Source: Gammaproteobacteria bacterium (GTDB lineage: Bacteria > Pseudomonadota > Gammaproteobacteria > Eutrophobiales > Eutrophobiaceae). From it: a stretch of DNA of 64,000 bases. The notes under the pieces are model-generated. The model saw only the letters and a list, made by a program, of their open reading frames with translations. It was not told the origin of the DNA and did no database searches. The translations under genes were made by a program, and so were the position numbers. The stretch covers positions 1 through 64,000 of the forward strand of contig JACPSH010000047.1 in the NCBI GenBank assembly GCA_016193395.1. Direction: 5' to 3'. Of this stretch, positions 56,009-64,000 are shown in pieces. The stretch's first letter is position 1. Every line of letters begins with the position of its first letter.

Positions 56009-56530
56009 ATGCGCCGATTCCTGCTGCTCGCCAGCCTCATGATGGTCTCCACGGCGGCGCCGGCGCGCATGTATCAATGGATCGACCCTGACACGCAGAC
56101 GCCGCAACTGTCCGGCACGCCTCCGACCTGGTACCGGAGCGCTGAAAAAGGGCCGCGGGTGTTCGTCATCGAGAATGGGAAGGTGATCGACGACACGCAG
56201 GTGGAGGTGTCCGAGGTGACGCGCCAGCAACTCCGGGAAAATGCGCTGATTGCGGCGGCACGGGACCGCGAAGCGGCTCGGGAGAAGCTGATGGAGGCGG
56301 AACGCCTCAAGGCCGCGATGCGCGGTGGCAAGGAGGAGGAGGAGATCGACCTCGCCCTCCCCGAGGACGAAGAAGAGGAGCCGCCGGCGGAACCGGAGCA
56401 GGCCGCAACGGCCGCCTCGACCGGGCCGACTCTGGAGGAAATGAAGGCGCTGGTCGAACAGTGGGAGAAACTGCGCACGAAAGGGGCACGCGAGGTAATC
56501 GAAGGTGAGGAAGTGAAAAGTGAAAAGTGA
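56009..56530 (+). CDS. DUF4124-like periplasmic protein
   Basis: 173 residues from MRRFLLLASLMMVSTAAPAR, a clean signal peptide; the upstream 75 ORF codons overlap the ABC gene. MYQWIDPDTQTPQLSGTPPTWY matches the DUF4124 pattern (YKWVD...Y.D.PP). A charged helical segment follows (RQQLRENALIAAARDREAARE) with a very acidic stretch and an EEMKALVEQWEKLRTK helix. The last residues, EGEEVKSEK, are encoded by the GAAGTGAAAAGTGAAAAGTGA repeats that follow. Function unknown. Confidence 0.75.
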   Translation: MRRFLLLASLMMVSTAAPARMYQWIDPDTQTPQLSGTPPTWYRSAEKGPRVFVIENGKVIDDTQVEVSEVTRQQLRENALIAAARDREAAREKLMEAERLKAAMRGGKEEEEIDLALPEDEEEEPPAEPEQAATAASTGPTLEEMKALVEQWEKLRTKGAREVIEGEEVKSEK

Positions 56531-56638
56531 AAAAGGGGCCAGATTTATTTTCCGGCGAACTGGAAAATAAATCTGGCCCCTTTTTCTCGTAACGCGTTCT
56601 TTCTTTTCACTTTAAACTTTCCACTTTTCACTTCCCTG
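56508..56638. repeat. REP-like palindrome nested in AAGTGAAA inverted repeats
   Basis: The centre (56530-56585) is a perfect 24-bp inverted repeat beginning AAAAAGGGGCCAGATTTATT with an 8-base loop GGCGAACT. On its left are three tandem GAAGTGAAAA-like units; on its right the complement appears as TTTTCACTTTAAACTTTCC and ACTTTTCACTTCCC. The two convergent genes end inside the arms. The AAAGGGGYCAGATTTATTTT core is, as far as I recall, a REP sequence common near RAYT transposases in other proteobacteria; no RAYT gene is in this window. Confidence 0.75.
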
Positions 56639-58100
56639 CGAACAGGCTCTTGATGGCGGCCAGGAATCCCCTGTCCTGGTTCTGCATCAGGTTCTGAAGG
56701 GACAACAGGGCCTGGTTGTCCGGGTTGATGCGCAACCCGATGTCGATGTAAGCCGCAGACTTCTCCATTTCATTGCGCGCCAGCGCCTGCTCGGCAAGCA
56801 CCGCGTACTGGTCCGCGATCTCGAGGATCCCCCGCACCGCGGTCGGATTGCCGGGATCGAGTTCGAGCAGCCGGTTGAAGTAGTAGTAGGCGTTATCCTT
56901 GGGCGGAAAAGTCAGCTTGAATTCTTCCAGGCTCTGTTTCCCGAGCCAGACGAGCGCCTGGATGACCTCCTCGGACGGCGGCGGCGCGGGGACGGCAGCC
57001 TCCGGTTCCGGCGTCCCGGGGTTGGCCGGGGCTGCTTCCGGTTCGGGAGCGCCGGATTCGGCCACGGCGGCCTGGGCGACCGGCAACGGCGCGGGCCCGG
57101 GTTGCAGCACGGTATCGGTGGAGACGCGATCCGTGCGCACGCTGGGCGCCTTGAGCGTGATCTCGACGTATTTCAGCGACGAGAACAGGATCAGGCCAAG
57201 CAGCATCACACCGCCGAGGATCTGCTTGGCGCGGCGCTCGCGCAGCTCGGCGCGGACCGCGCCGGCTCCCGTGACGTCCAGATCCGCGCCCATGACCTTG
57301 CGCCTGTGCGCTTTCTGGATCTTCGCAATCTCCACAGTCAGCGTTTCGGCGTCCGTAAACCGCTCGTCGCGCTTCTTCGCCATCATCCGGTTCAGCAGCG
57401 GCTGCATGTCCTGGTATTCCTTAGGCAGCGTCGGGACCGGTGCGGACTTGTGCTGGATGACGATGTCGATGACCGAGTCCGAGATGTACGGTTTCTTGCC
57501 GGTCAGCATCTCGTAGAAGATGCATCCCAGGCTGTAGATGTCGGCGCGGCCGTCGATGCGCACGCCATCGGCCTGTTCCGGGCTCACGTAATTGGGGCTG
57601 CCGAGGAAAATCCCGGTGGACGTCAGGTCGGTTTCCGTGTCGACCTGCTTGGCGATGCCGAAGTCGGTCAGCAGCGGCGTGGCGTCGTCGCGGAACAGGA
57701 TGTTGGCCGGCTTGACGTCGCGGTGGACGATGCCGTGCTTGTGTGCCTCGCCCAGCGCGCCCGCGATCTTCACCAGGTATTCGAGGGCTTCGCCCGCAGA
57801 AATGGGCAGTTCCATGCGGCGCTTGAGGTCGCCGCCCTGGACGTACTCCATCGAGATGAACAGCGACCTGTCGGCAAGGCCAATGTCGTAAATCGTGATG
57901 ATGTTGGGATGCTGCAGGGATGCGATGATCCGTCCCTCGGCGAGGAAACGCTCGACCATGTCCTCGGCATGCTGGGTGTTCATCTGGTCCAGGATCTTGA
58001 GCACGACGGGGCGGTGCAGCGACTCCTGGATGGCCAGGTACACCGTCGCCATCCCGCCTTTGCCGATCAATCGCTGGATGGAATAGCCGGGGATCTCCAT
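56628..58100 (-). CDS. Membrane serine/threonine protein kinase
   Basis: 490 residues from MEIPGYSIQRLIGKGGMATVY; the 46 upstream codons are rejected. The Hanks kinase domain (about 5-265) has glycine loop GKGGMATVY, Lys in VVLKIL, catalytic loop HRDVKPANIL, DFGIA and SPEQADG. A basic juxtamembrane stretch precedes one helix at about 295-310 (ILGGVMLLGLILFSSL). The periplasmic part is Pro/Ala-rich, then TPR-like helices (370-480). It is convergent with the DUF4124 gene; its stop TGA lies in the AAGTGAAA repeat. Confidence 0.92.
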   Translation of the reverse strand: MEIPGYSIQRLIGKGGMATVYLAIQESLHRPVVLKILDQMNTQHAEDMVERFLAEGRIIASLQHPNIITIYDIGLADRSLFISMEYVQGGDLKRRMELPISAGEALEYLVKIAGALGEAHKHGIVHRDVKPANILFRDDATPLLTDFGIAKQVDTETDLTSTGIFLGSPNYVSPEQADGVRIDGRADIYSLGCIFYEMLTGKKPYISDSVIDIVIQHKSAPVPTLPKEYQDMQPLLNRMMAKKRDERFTDAETLTVEIAKIQKAHRRKVMGADLDVTGAGAVRAELRERRAKQILGGVMLLGLILFSSLKYVEITLKAPSVRTDRVSTDTVLQPGPAPLPVAQAAVAESGAPEPEAAPANPGTPEPEAAVPAPPPSEEVIQALVWLGKQSLEEFKLTFPPKDNAYYYFNRLLELDPGNPTAVRGILEIADQYAVLAEQALARNEMEKSAAYIDIGLRINPDNQALLSLQNLMQNQDRGFLAAIKSLFAGK

Positions 58101-58183
58101 AATCGCGATTATAAGATCAATCCCCGCAAATGTAGTCTGTGGAACAGCTCGTGGCTCGAGTCTCTCAAGGCGGATCATCCGGG

Positions 58184-58897
58184 ATGTCGTCTCCCGCCCC
58201 GGGCGTGGCCGGCATGCTGCTCCTGGCCGCGATTTCATGCGGGTGCGCGCTGTCCGGCGAGCAATCCACCGCGCGCACGGCCAGCCTCGAACCGATACGC
58301 ACTGTGCGGGGATTTTCCGATCTCGCGACGACCCGCACGTTCGTCCAGTCGCCGCGACCGGATCGTTTCAGCGTCTGTTTCGGCAACACCTGCCGCCATG
58401 TGGCGACGGTGAAACTGGCGGTCGCATCCTGGGACCGGGTCCGCGCCGCTTTCCTGCCCGCTCCGCGGGATGCCGTGGAAGAGCGTGATCGGATCGCCGT
58501 GGCCATCGCCTGGATCGAATCGGAGGTTGGCGGAATCACGGGCACCTGGCGCGATCGGGGCGAGAACAGTGCCGGCAGTGGCGAGGACGGACAGATGGAC
58601 TGCGTCGACGAAGCCAACAATTCAACCGTGTATCTCGAAATGCTGCTCAATGACGGCCTGCTCCGCTGGCATCGTCCCGGGCCACGCATCAGCCGCGGCG
58701 TCTCGCGCCTGCTCGTTCCGCATTTCACCGCCACCGTCGTGCAAACCGGGACCGGCGCGCGTTTCGCCGTAGATTCCTGGTTCGAGGATAACGGCAAGCC
58801 GCCGTACATCGTCCTGCTTGCCGAATGGCAGCGCGGCTGGGAACCGAAGGGTGATCCCGCTGCCGGCCCGGGCGCGGAGGTGTCGCGGCGTGAGTAA
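58184..58897 (+). CDS. Conserved lipoprotein of unknown function
   Basis: About 237 residues; the start MSSPAPGVAGMLLLAAISC gives a signal peptide with a candidate lipid-attachment Cys near 19-21, and the ORF start 15 codons upstream is an alternative. The body has FSVCFGNTCRHVATV, a conserved-looking segment AIAWIESEVGGITGTW, and DGQMDCVDEANNSTVYL with four cysteines in all. I recognise no named domain. It overlaps the rsd start by 8 bases and leads the rsd-rsmE-gshA series. Confidence 0.7.
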   Translation: MSSPAPGVAGMLLLAAISCGCALSGEQSTARTASLEPIRTVRGFSDLATTRTFVQSPRPDRFSVCFGNTCRHVATVKLAVASWDRVRAAFLPAPRDAVEERDRIAVAIAWIESEVGGITGTWRDRGENSAGSGEDGQMDCVDEANNSTVYLEMLLNDGLLRWHRPGPRISRGVSRLLVPHFTATVVQTGTGARFAVDSWFEDNGKPPYIVLLAEWQRGWEPKGDPAAGPGAEVSRRE

Positions 58898-59357
58898 GGG
58901 GCGGAAACAGGGAGACGGCGAACGGCGCGCGCGCGGGGGGTCGATCGTCAAAAAGATGCTCAAGGAGCGCTCCGAATTGCTGTCATTGTTAATGGAGCTC
59001 TCGCAGGCCGATCCGAGGCACGCTGCCCGTACCGATCCGGACGTGCTGCTGGAGTTCTGCCAGGTGCTGGTCGATTACGTTGCCGCCGGTCACTTCGGCC
59101 TGTACGAGCGCATCATCAGCGGCCAGGAGCGCCGCCGTAACGTGGCTCAGTTTGCGGCCGATCTGTTGCCGCGCCTCGAGCAGACGACGGAGGTCGCAAT
59201 GGCGTTCAACGAAAAATACGCGCCGGACAGCGGCGATCCGGACCTTACGCGCCTGCTCGAGGACCTGTCTGAACTCGGCGAGGAACTCACCACGCGGTTC
59301 GAGCTGGAGGATCGCCTGTTTGGACTGTTCCTGGAACCGGCCGGCGGCGCGCATTGA
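58890..59357 (+). CDS. rsd: Rsd/AlgQ family anti-sigma70 regulator
   Basis: 155 residues from a GTG (VSKGRKQGDGERR) with GGAGG 9 bases before it; the longer ORF start lies inside the lipoprotein gene. Family features are FCQVLVDYVAAGHFGLYERI, the Rsd/AlgQ signature, and a helical bundle to DRLFGLFLEP. Rsd binds sigma70 region 4 and AlgQ affects alginate and other stationary-phase genes in Pseudomonas. The window also has algR/algZ and 6S RNA, two further regulators of the same sort of switch. Confidence 0.88.
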   Translation: MSKGRKQGDGERRARGGSIVKKMLKERSELLSLLMELSQADPRHAARTDPDVLLEFCQVLVDYVAAGHFGLYERIISGQERRRNVAQFAADLLPRLEQTTEVAMAFNEKYAPDSGDPDLTRLLEDLSELGEELTTRFELEDRLFGLFLEPAGGAH

Positions 59358-59379
59358 CGGCGTGTAACGGTTCAGCGCC

Positions 59380-60111
59380 GTGCGGATCAATCGTGTTTTT
59401 GCAGACCAGCCACTCGCCCGCGGTGCCCTCATCGATCTCTCCGCGGAAGGGGCGCATCACATCGGCACGGTCCTGCGCATGCGCGAAGGCGATTTCCTCC
59501 ACGTTTTCGACGGCGACGGCGGCTGTTATCTGGCGCGCATCGCGGCGCGCCGCCGCAGTACGGTGACGATCGAGCCGGTCGAGTTCCTTGCCGAGGATCG
59601 CGAATCGCCCATCCAGGTTACGCTGGCCCAGGGACTCGCGCGCGGCACGCACATGGATTACACCATCCAGAAGGCGGTGGAGCTCGGCGTGCGACGCATC
59701 GCGCCGCTGCTGACCGAACACGGCAATGTGCGGCTCGACGGAGCGCGCGCCTCCCAGCGCATGCAGCATTGGCGCCGGATCATCATCGGCGCCTGCGAGC
59801 AATGCGGCCGCAACCGGCTTCCGGAACTGTTGGCGCCCATTCCGTTTTCCGACTGGATCGCGGGAGATGCCAGTCCGCTGCGGCTCGTTCTGCATCCGCG
59901 CGGCGAATGCGGGCTGGGCGGCGTGCCGGCCGGCGGTGCGGGCGTCACGCTCCTCTGCGGTCCGGAGGGCGGTTTCGCCGAGCCGGAATTCGAAGCTGCG
60001 ATGCGCGCCGGGTATACCGGAGTGCGGCTCGGACCCCGGATCCTGCGCACCGAGACCGCCGCGGTCGCGGCGCTCGCAGCGTGTCAGGTGCTGTGGGGCG
60101 ATCTGCGCTGA
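59380..60111 (+). CDS. rsmE: 16S rRNA (uracil1498-N3)-methyltransferase
   Basis: SPOUT-fold methyltransferase. It opens from a GTG as MRINRVFADQPLARGALIDL with the PUA-like N-terminal domain. The SPOUT domain shows QGLARGTHMDYTIQKAVELGV, ACEQCGRNRLPEL, LLCGPEGGFAEPE and LGPRILRTETAAVAAL, all diagnostic. Its 243 residues equal E. coli RsmE. It lies 22 bases after rsd. Confidence 0.96.
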   Translation: MRINRVFADQPLARGALIDLSAEGAHHIGTVLRMREGDFLHVFDGDGGCYLARIAARRRSTVTIEPVEFLAEDRESPIQVTLAQGLARGTHMDYTIQKAVELGVRRIAPLLTEHGNVRLDGARASQRMQHWRRIIIGACEQCGRNRLPELLAPIPFSDWIAGDASPLRLVLHPRGECGLGGVPAGGAGVTLLCGPEGGFAEPEFEAAMRAGYTGVRLGPRILRTETAAVAALAACQVLWGDLR

Positions 60112-60156
60112 GTCCGTGCGCTATACTCCCAAACCCGGTTCAAACATTCACCACAG

Positions 60157-61452
60157 ATGGCCATCGATCCCGCCCAACCCGTTCCGCATCTGACCACCGC
60201 GCTCAGCGGCCCGCTGCACCTGGTCGAGCGGCATATCCTGGATCGCCAGCCCGCGATCGAATCCTGGTTTCGCGGACAGTGGCGCAGGAGCCCGGCGCCC
60301 TTCTACGCTTCGGTCGACCTGCGCAACGCGGGATACAAGATCGCGCCCGTCGACACGAACCTGTTCCCCGCCGGGTTCAACAACCTGAACCCGGAATTCG
60401 AGTCGCTCTGCATCCAGTCCCTGCAGCAGGCGGTGGAGCGTCTCGGCAAACCCGTCGACCGCATTGCGCTGGTTCCGGAAAGCCACACACGCAACGTTTT
60501 TTACCTGAAAAACGTGGCCGTCCTGCAATCGCTGCTGGAGCAGGCCGGGTTTTCGGTGCGGCTCGGGTCGCTGCTGCCCGATCTGCGGGAGTCCATGGTG
60601 GTGACGCTGGAGGATGGGAGCAGCCTCAAATTCGAGCCGCTGGGCCGCGAAGGCGATCGCGTGGCTGTGGGGGACTTCGTCCCGGACCTCGTGCTGCTGA
60701 ACAACGATCTCAGCGCCGGCATCCCCGCGCTGCTGGAGGACATCACCCAAATTGTCCTTCCCGCGCCGAGGCTCGGCTGGTCGACGCGGCTCAAATCGGT
60801 GCACTTCAGTTTTTACCAGCAGGTGGCTCGCGAGTTCGCGGAATTGATCGGTCTCGATCCCTGGCTGATCGATTCGCTGTTCCGCAATTGCGGCGAGATC
60901 GATTTCATGAAGCGCGAGGGGCAGTCGTGTCTCGAGAAGAACGTCAACTCCCTGCTCGAGGGCGTGCGCGCGAAATACGAAGAGTACGGTATCCAGTGCA
61001 GGCCCTTTGCGATGGTGAAGGCGGATGCCGGCACCTACGGCATGGGCGTCATGCCGATCCACAGCGCCGAGGAGCTCATGGAACTGAACCGCAAGCAGCG
61101 CACGAAGATGGCCACCACGAAGGAAGGGCAGAAGGTGAGCAAGGTGATCATCCAGGAAGGGGTGTACACGTACGAGACCCTGGGCGAGCCGCCGCACGTC
61201 GCCGAGCCGGTCGTCTATCTCATCGACCACAACGTCGTCGGCGGCTTCTACCGCGTCCACGAGGCGCGTTCCTCCAGCGAGAACCTCAACGCGCCGGGCA
61301 TGCGCTTCGAGCCGCTGGCCTTCGAGGAGTGCTGCATCTTGCCCGATCGGCACCTGTCGCCGGACGCGCACACGAACCGGTTCTATGCGTACGGCGTAAT
61401 CGCCCGGCTGGCGGCCCTCGCGGCGGCCCGGGAACGGGCAAGCCTGACTTAG
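60157..61452 (+). CDS. gshA: Glutamate-cysteine ligase, Acidithiobacillus type
   Basis: First enzyme of glutathione synthesis. The 431-residue sequence resembles the gshA of Acidithiobacillus ferrooxidans (TIGR02049 family) rather than the E. coli GshA: RNAGYKIAPVDTNLFPAGFNNL, KADAGTYGMGVMPI, YLIDHNVVGGFYRVHE and ENLNAPGMRFEPL. Short gap (45 bases) from rsmE; gshB is not in the window. Repeat copy E begins 27 bases after its stop. Confidence 0.9.
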   Translation: MAIDPAQPVPHLTTALSGPLHLVERHILDRQPAIESWFRGQWRRSPAPFYASVDLRNAGYKIAPVDTNLFPAGFNNLNPEFESLCIQSLQQAVERLGKPVDRIALVPESHTRNVFYLKNVAVLQSLLEQAGFSVRLGSLLPDLRESMVVTLEDGSSLKFEPLGREGDRVAVGDFVPDLVLLNNDLSAGIPALLEDITQIVLPAPRLGWSTRLKSVHFSFYQQVAREFAELIGLDPWLIDSLFRNCGEIDFMKREGQSCLEKNVNSLLEGVRAKYEEYGIQCRPFAMVKADAGTYGMGVMPIHSAEELMELNRKQRTKMATTKEGQKVSKVIIQEGVYTYETLGEPPHVAEPVVYLIDHNVVGGFYRVHEARSSSENLNAPGMRFEPLAFEECCILPDRHLSPDAHTNRFYAYGVIARLAALAAARERASLT

Positions 61453-61479
61453 GGACTCTGGGCTGGTGCGAGTCGCTGA

Positions 61480-61650
61480 CTCGGATTATTCATGAACGAA
61501 AAGTCGATAAGCGGACGGGTGGCATCGGGTACGGCCATCCGCGCGCAGCGGAAGGGACCCACCGGGGGATGGGTGGAGCGAGCACGGACGGCTGTACCCG
61601 ATGACAGGACCTGGCCCGCTGATGACTCAATCGTTCATGAATAATCCGAG
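61480..61650. repeat. Interspersed hairpin repeat, copy E, with perfect 20-bp termini
   Basis: A 171-bp element whose ends are perfect inverted repeats: CTCGGATTATTCATGAACGA on the left and TCGTTCATGAATAATCCGAG on the right. The A-type core is inside (CGGACGGGTGGCATCGGG, CGCGCGCAGCGGAAGGG, GAGCGAGCACGGACGG, GATGACAGGACCTGGCCCG). The right terminus runs into the end of algR and provides its last codons and stop. Confidence 0.82.
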
Positions 61651-62396
61651 CCAGTCTCCAGTCCCTTCTTCCTGAGTTCCCCACGCACGTCCGCCAGGTG
61701 CCGGCGGCTGACCGGCAACAGCCGGCTTGCGCCGCTCAGACGCACTTGGTAGGTCCCATCCGGCGCCCGCTCGAGGGCCTCGAGATATTCGAGCGCCACC
61801 AGGGTGCCGCGGTGAACGCGCAGGAAGCGCCCGGCTAATTCCGCTTCCAGATCACGCAGCGACTCGTCCAGCAGTACTTCGCGACCGGTCCAGCCCACGC
61901 AGACGTACTTCTGTTCCGCGTGCAGGTAACGGATATCGCGAATGGCGATGAGCTGGATCCCCCCGTGGTGGGCGACGCTGATATGGGTACGCCTGTGTTC
62001 CCCCGGGTCGCGCCGTCGCAGCGACTCGCTGCGTGCGCGGCTGATCACGCGGGCCTTCCGCAGCGCCTCCAGGAGACGCTCGGCGCGGATCGGTTTCAGC
62101 AGGTAATCGACGGCGTTCGTCTCGAACGCCGCCAGCGCGTGATCGTCGTAGGCGGTCGTGAAGATCACCGCCGGCGGGGCTTCCATGCGCGACAGGTGGC
62201 CGGCCGTTTCAATCCCGTCCATGCCCGGCATGCGTATATCGAGCAGGATCGCGTCCGGGTGTTCCGACTGGGCCAGCTCGAGGGCCTTGATTCCATTATC
62301 GGCTTCCAGCAGGACGTGTTCTCCGCCGCCGCGCCGGATCAGTTCCTTCAGCCGCTCCCGGGCGAGCTGTTCGTCGTCAACGATCAGGTATTTCAT
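61635..62396 (-). CDS. algR: LytTR-type response regulator (AlgR)
   Basis: 253 residues. The receiver domain (1-120) has [11 protein letters not shown], phospho-acceptor Asp in ILLDIRMPGMDG and Lys in YLLKPIRAE. The LytTR DNA-binding domain (about 145-245) has FLRVHRGTLVALEYLEAL. It overlaps the kinase gene by 20 bases; the order argH (divergent)-algZ-algR is that of Pseudomonas, where AlgR controls alginate and type IV pilus genes. Its C-terminal SDYS and the TGA stop are encoded by the terminus of repeat copy E. Confidence 0.93.
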   Translation of the reverse strand: MKYLIVDDEQLARERLKELIRRGGGEHVLLEADNGIKALELAQSEHPDAILLDIRMPGMDGIETAGHLSRMEAPPAVIFTTAYDDHALAAFETNAVDYLLKPIRAERLLEALRKARVISRARSESLRRRDPGEHRRTHISVAHHGGIQLIAIRDIRYLHAEQKYVCVGWTGREVLLDESLRDLEAELAGRFLRVHRGTLVALEYLEALERAPDGTYQVRLSGASRLLPVSRRHLADVRGELRKKGLETGSDYS

Positions 62397-63474
62397 GGCG
62401 CGACGGGATCGTGAGGCTCACCCGGTAGTCCCCCGGGCCGGAATGAATGGCGAGCAGGCCCGCCCTGCCGAAGAAGGCGCTCAGCCGCTGCGCAACGTTC
62501 TCCTGCGCCAGCCGGTTGCCTTCGTGCCAGCCGGCGCGCGTGTTCTCCGCGGGTCTTGGATTGTCGATATGAATGGTCAGCTCCGGGCGCGCGGCATCGC
62601 GGCTGATGCGGATCGTTCCTCCGCCGGTCAGCGGTTCGATGCCGTGGTAGATGGCGTTCTCGAGCAGCGGCTGCAGGGTGAGCGGGGGCAGTCGCAGGTC
62701 GGGTACCGCGTCGAGGCCGCTCCACTCCACGCGCAGCCGCTCGCCCAGCCGGTGCTGTTCGATGCGCAGGTACTGTTTGCAGAGCGTAATCTCGTCCCCG
62801 AGCGTGGTCGCCTCGCCGGCGTCGCGCAGGCTGGCGCGGATCAGATCCGAGAGATCCTCGATGGACTGTTCCGCGAGATCCGGGCGTTGATGGGTGAGGC
62901 TCGCGATCGTATTCATGCAGTTGAACAGAAAGTGCGGCCGGATGCGTGACTGCAGCGCCTGGAAACGGGCGTCCGCCTCGGATTCGATCCGCCGCCGCCA
63001 CTGGTGGCGCACATAGAAATAGCGCAGGGCGAGCGCCCAGGAAATCCCGCTGATGCCCATGCTGCGCAGCAGGAACAGCGCATGGGTGTCCGGAATAGGC
63101 GTCGGCGGGATCCATCGCACTGCAATCTGCCACGCCAGCTCCGCGACAATCATCGTGACGAGCAGCACCACGGCGTAGCTGCCCCCCGCCACCCACAGTT
63201 CCGGCAATCGGCGCAGCAGGCGTTGCGCCAGGCACAGCGCCCCAAGACAGCTCAAGGCCATCCACTGGGCGTAGAACGAGAACAGGGCGATATCGAACAG
63301 TTCCTCGGTGCTTGAATGGGATCGCGCGAGCGTCAGAGCGATAACCAGCAACTCGGCAAGCAGCACCACGACGAACACCATGCGGGTGCCGCAGAAATCG
63401 GGCAGAAACGAAGGTGGGCCGTGGCCGGCGCCGTGCTCGCCGGGGGCCGTGAATGCGTTGTTCGCGGAGGTCAT
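62377..63474 (-). CDS. algZ: LytS/AlgZ-type sensor kinase
   Basis: 365 residues. Four to five membrane helices lie within about 32-155. A His_kinase domain follows with phospho-acceptor [16 protein letters not shown] (about residue 190) and the ATP site [21 protein letters not shown]. It is the partner of the overlapping algR gene. In Pseudomonas the pair is also called FimS/AlgR and is needed for twitching, so a role in the nearby pilus system is reasonable but unproven. Confidence 0.9.
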   Translation of the reverse strand: MTSANNAFTAPGEHGAGHGPPSFLPDFCGTRMVFVVVLLAELLVIALTLARSHSSTEELFDIALFSFYAQWMALSCLGALCLAQRLLRRLPELWVAGGSYAVVLLVTMIVAELAWQIAVRWIPPTPIPDTHALFLLRSMGISGISWALALRYFYVRHQWRRRIESEADARFQALQSRIRPHFLFNCMNTIASLTHQRPDLAEQSIEDLSDLIRASLRDAGEATTLGDEITLCKQYLRIEQHRLGERLRVEWSGLDAVPDLRLPPLTLQPLLENAIYHGIEPLTGGGTIRISRDAARPELTIHIDNPRPAENTRAGWHEGNRLAQENVAQRLSAFFGRAGLLAIHSGPGDYRVSLTIPSRHEIPDR

Positions 63475-63520
63475 ACGCTATACTGTCAGTGATTTTCCAC
63501 GATGTGGACTCCCGCAAACG

Positions 63521-64000
63521 ATGGCACCCAAGCAGACTACAGTAAAGCCCTGGTCCGGCCGCTTCGGCGCCGATACCGACAGCTTTGTGGAGGATTTCAC
63601 GGAATCCGTATCCTTCGATCGGCGCCTGTGGCGTCATGATATCGAGGGCTCGATTGCGCACGCGCGCATGCTGGCGCGGGTCGGGGTGTTGACCGAGTCG
63701 GAGTGCGCCCAGATCACCTCCGGCCTCGAAGCGATACGCGGCGAGATCGAGGCCGGCCGGTTCGAGTGGCGCCAGGAACTCGAAGACGTGCACATGAACA
63801 TCGAGGCGGCTCTCTCGGCGCGCATCGGCGAGGTCGGCAAGAAGCTGCACACCGCCCGGTCGCGCAACGATCAGGTTGCTACCGACCTACGGCTTTACCT
63901 GCGCGGAGAGATTGACGAAATCCGCGCCAGCCTGCGCGGCCTGATCACCGTGCTGGCGGATCTCGCCGAACGCGAGGCCGACACGATCATGCCTGGCTTC
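63521..64000 (+). CDS. argH: Argininosuccinate lyase, 5' part
   Basis: The first 160 codons, cut by the window end. It opens [20 protein letters not shown], then [39 protein letters not shown] and [21 protein letters not shown], which are diagnostic for the fumarase/ASL superfamily member ArgH. It performs the last step of arginine synthesis. Divergent from algZ across 46 bases, as in pseudomonads. Confidence 0.95.
   Translation, partial: MAPKQTTVKPWSGRFGADTDSFVEDFTESVSFDRRLWRHDIEGSIAHARMLARVGVLTESECAQITSGLEAIRGEIEAGRFEWRQELEDVHMNIEAALSARIGEVGKKLHTARSRNDQVATDLRLYLRGEIDEIRASLRGLITVLADLAEREADTIMPGF

Overview
The window is a high-G+C chromosomal segment (roughly 63-65% by eye) of a gammaproteobacterium. 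The evidence is synteny: prmA-DUF3426-fis-purH-purD; zapA-ssrS(6S RNA) divergent from ygfB-pepP-ubiH-ubiI; algZ-algR divergent from argH; and an MSHA-type pilus operon. The glutamate-cysteine ligase is the type known from acidithiobacilli, and class I fba sits with tkt-gap-pgk-pyk. A sulfur-oxidising or chemolithotrophic lineage near Chromatiales, Ectothiorhodospirales or Acidiferrobacterales is therefore plausible, but this is inference. No tRNA, rRNA, CRISPR array, transposase or complete prophage was seen.

Layout. 1-8.7 kb: prmA, a zinc-ribbon membrane protein, fis (dusB is missing from its usual place), purH, purD, then a CYTH/CHAD-ParA operon and an HU-like gene. 8.7-15.4 kb: hisB-hisH, hemF, dtd, a 50-residue membrane protein that is absent from the ORF track, rpiA, ilvA, 6S RNA, zapA and a zapB-like gene. 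15.5-23.3 kb: ygfB, pepP, two ubiquinone hydroxylases, glnS, purC and a rhomboid protease. 23.3-25.3 kb: a lambda-like CI/Cro regulatory switch with three operators; its cro gene is coupled to a GGDEF protein with a degenerate active site. 25.3-33.3 kb: fba, pyk, pgk, gap, tkt and a redoxin, all on the minus strand (central carbon metabolism).

33.4-56 kb is a type IV pilus locus of MSHA type. It holds a sigma54-dependent response regulator, an ExeA/MshM ATPase, secretin, TPR protein, assembly ATPase, platform protein, PilM/N-like, PilO-like and PilP-like proteins, a 1005-residue modular tip pseudopilin, a second prepilin, a histidine kinase, ABC-transporter parts, an adenylate cyclase and a major-pilin candidate. 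The pilin candidate has a well-matched sigma54 promoter, which links it to the regulator 20 kb away. 56-64 kb: a DUF4124 protein, a Ser/Thr kinase, a lipoprotein, rsd, rsmE, gshA, algR, algZ and the start of argH.

The intergenic spaces carry several structured repeat families. The first is a roughly 140-170 bp hairpin element with GGATTCATG-like inverted termini, found at five loci with at least seven units. The second is a GATGCAAAA stem-loop family. The third is a group of nested inverted repeats (AAGTGAAA and GAGATACGA types), one of them built around a 24-bp REP-like palindrome. These repeats abut or encode the stop codons of several genes. The repeats, the CI/Cro-GGDEF module, the CHAD-ParA operon and the modular tip pilin are the least ordinary content of the window.
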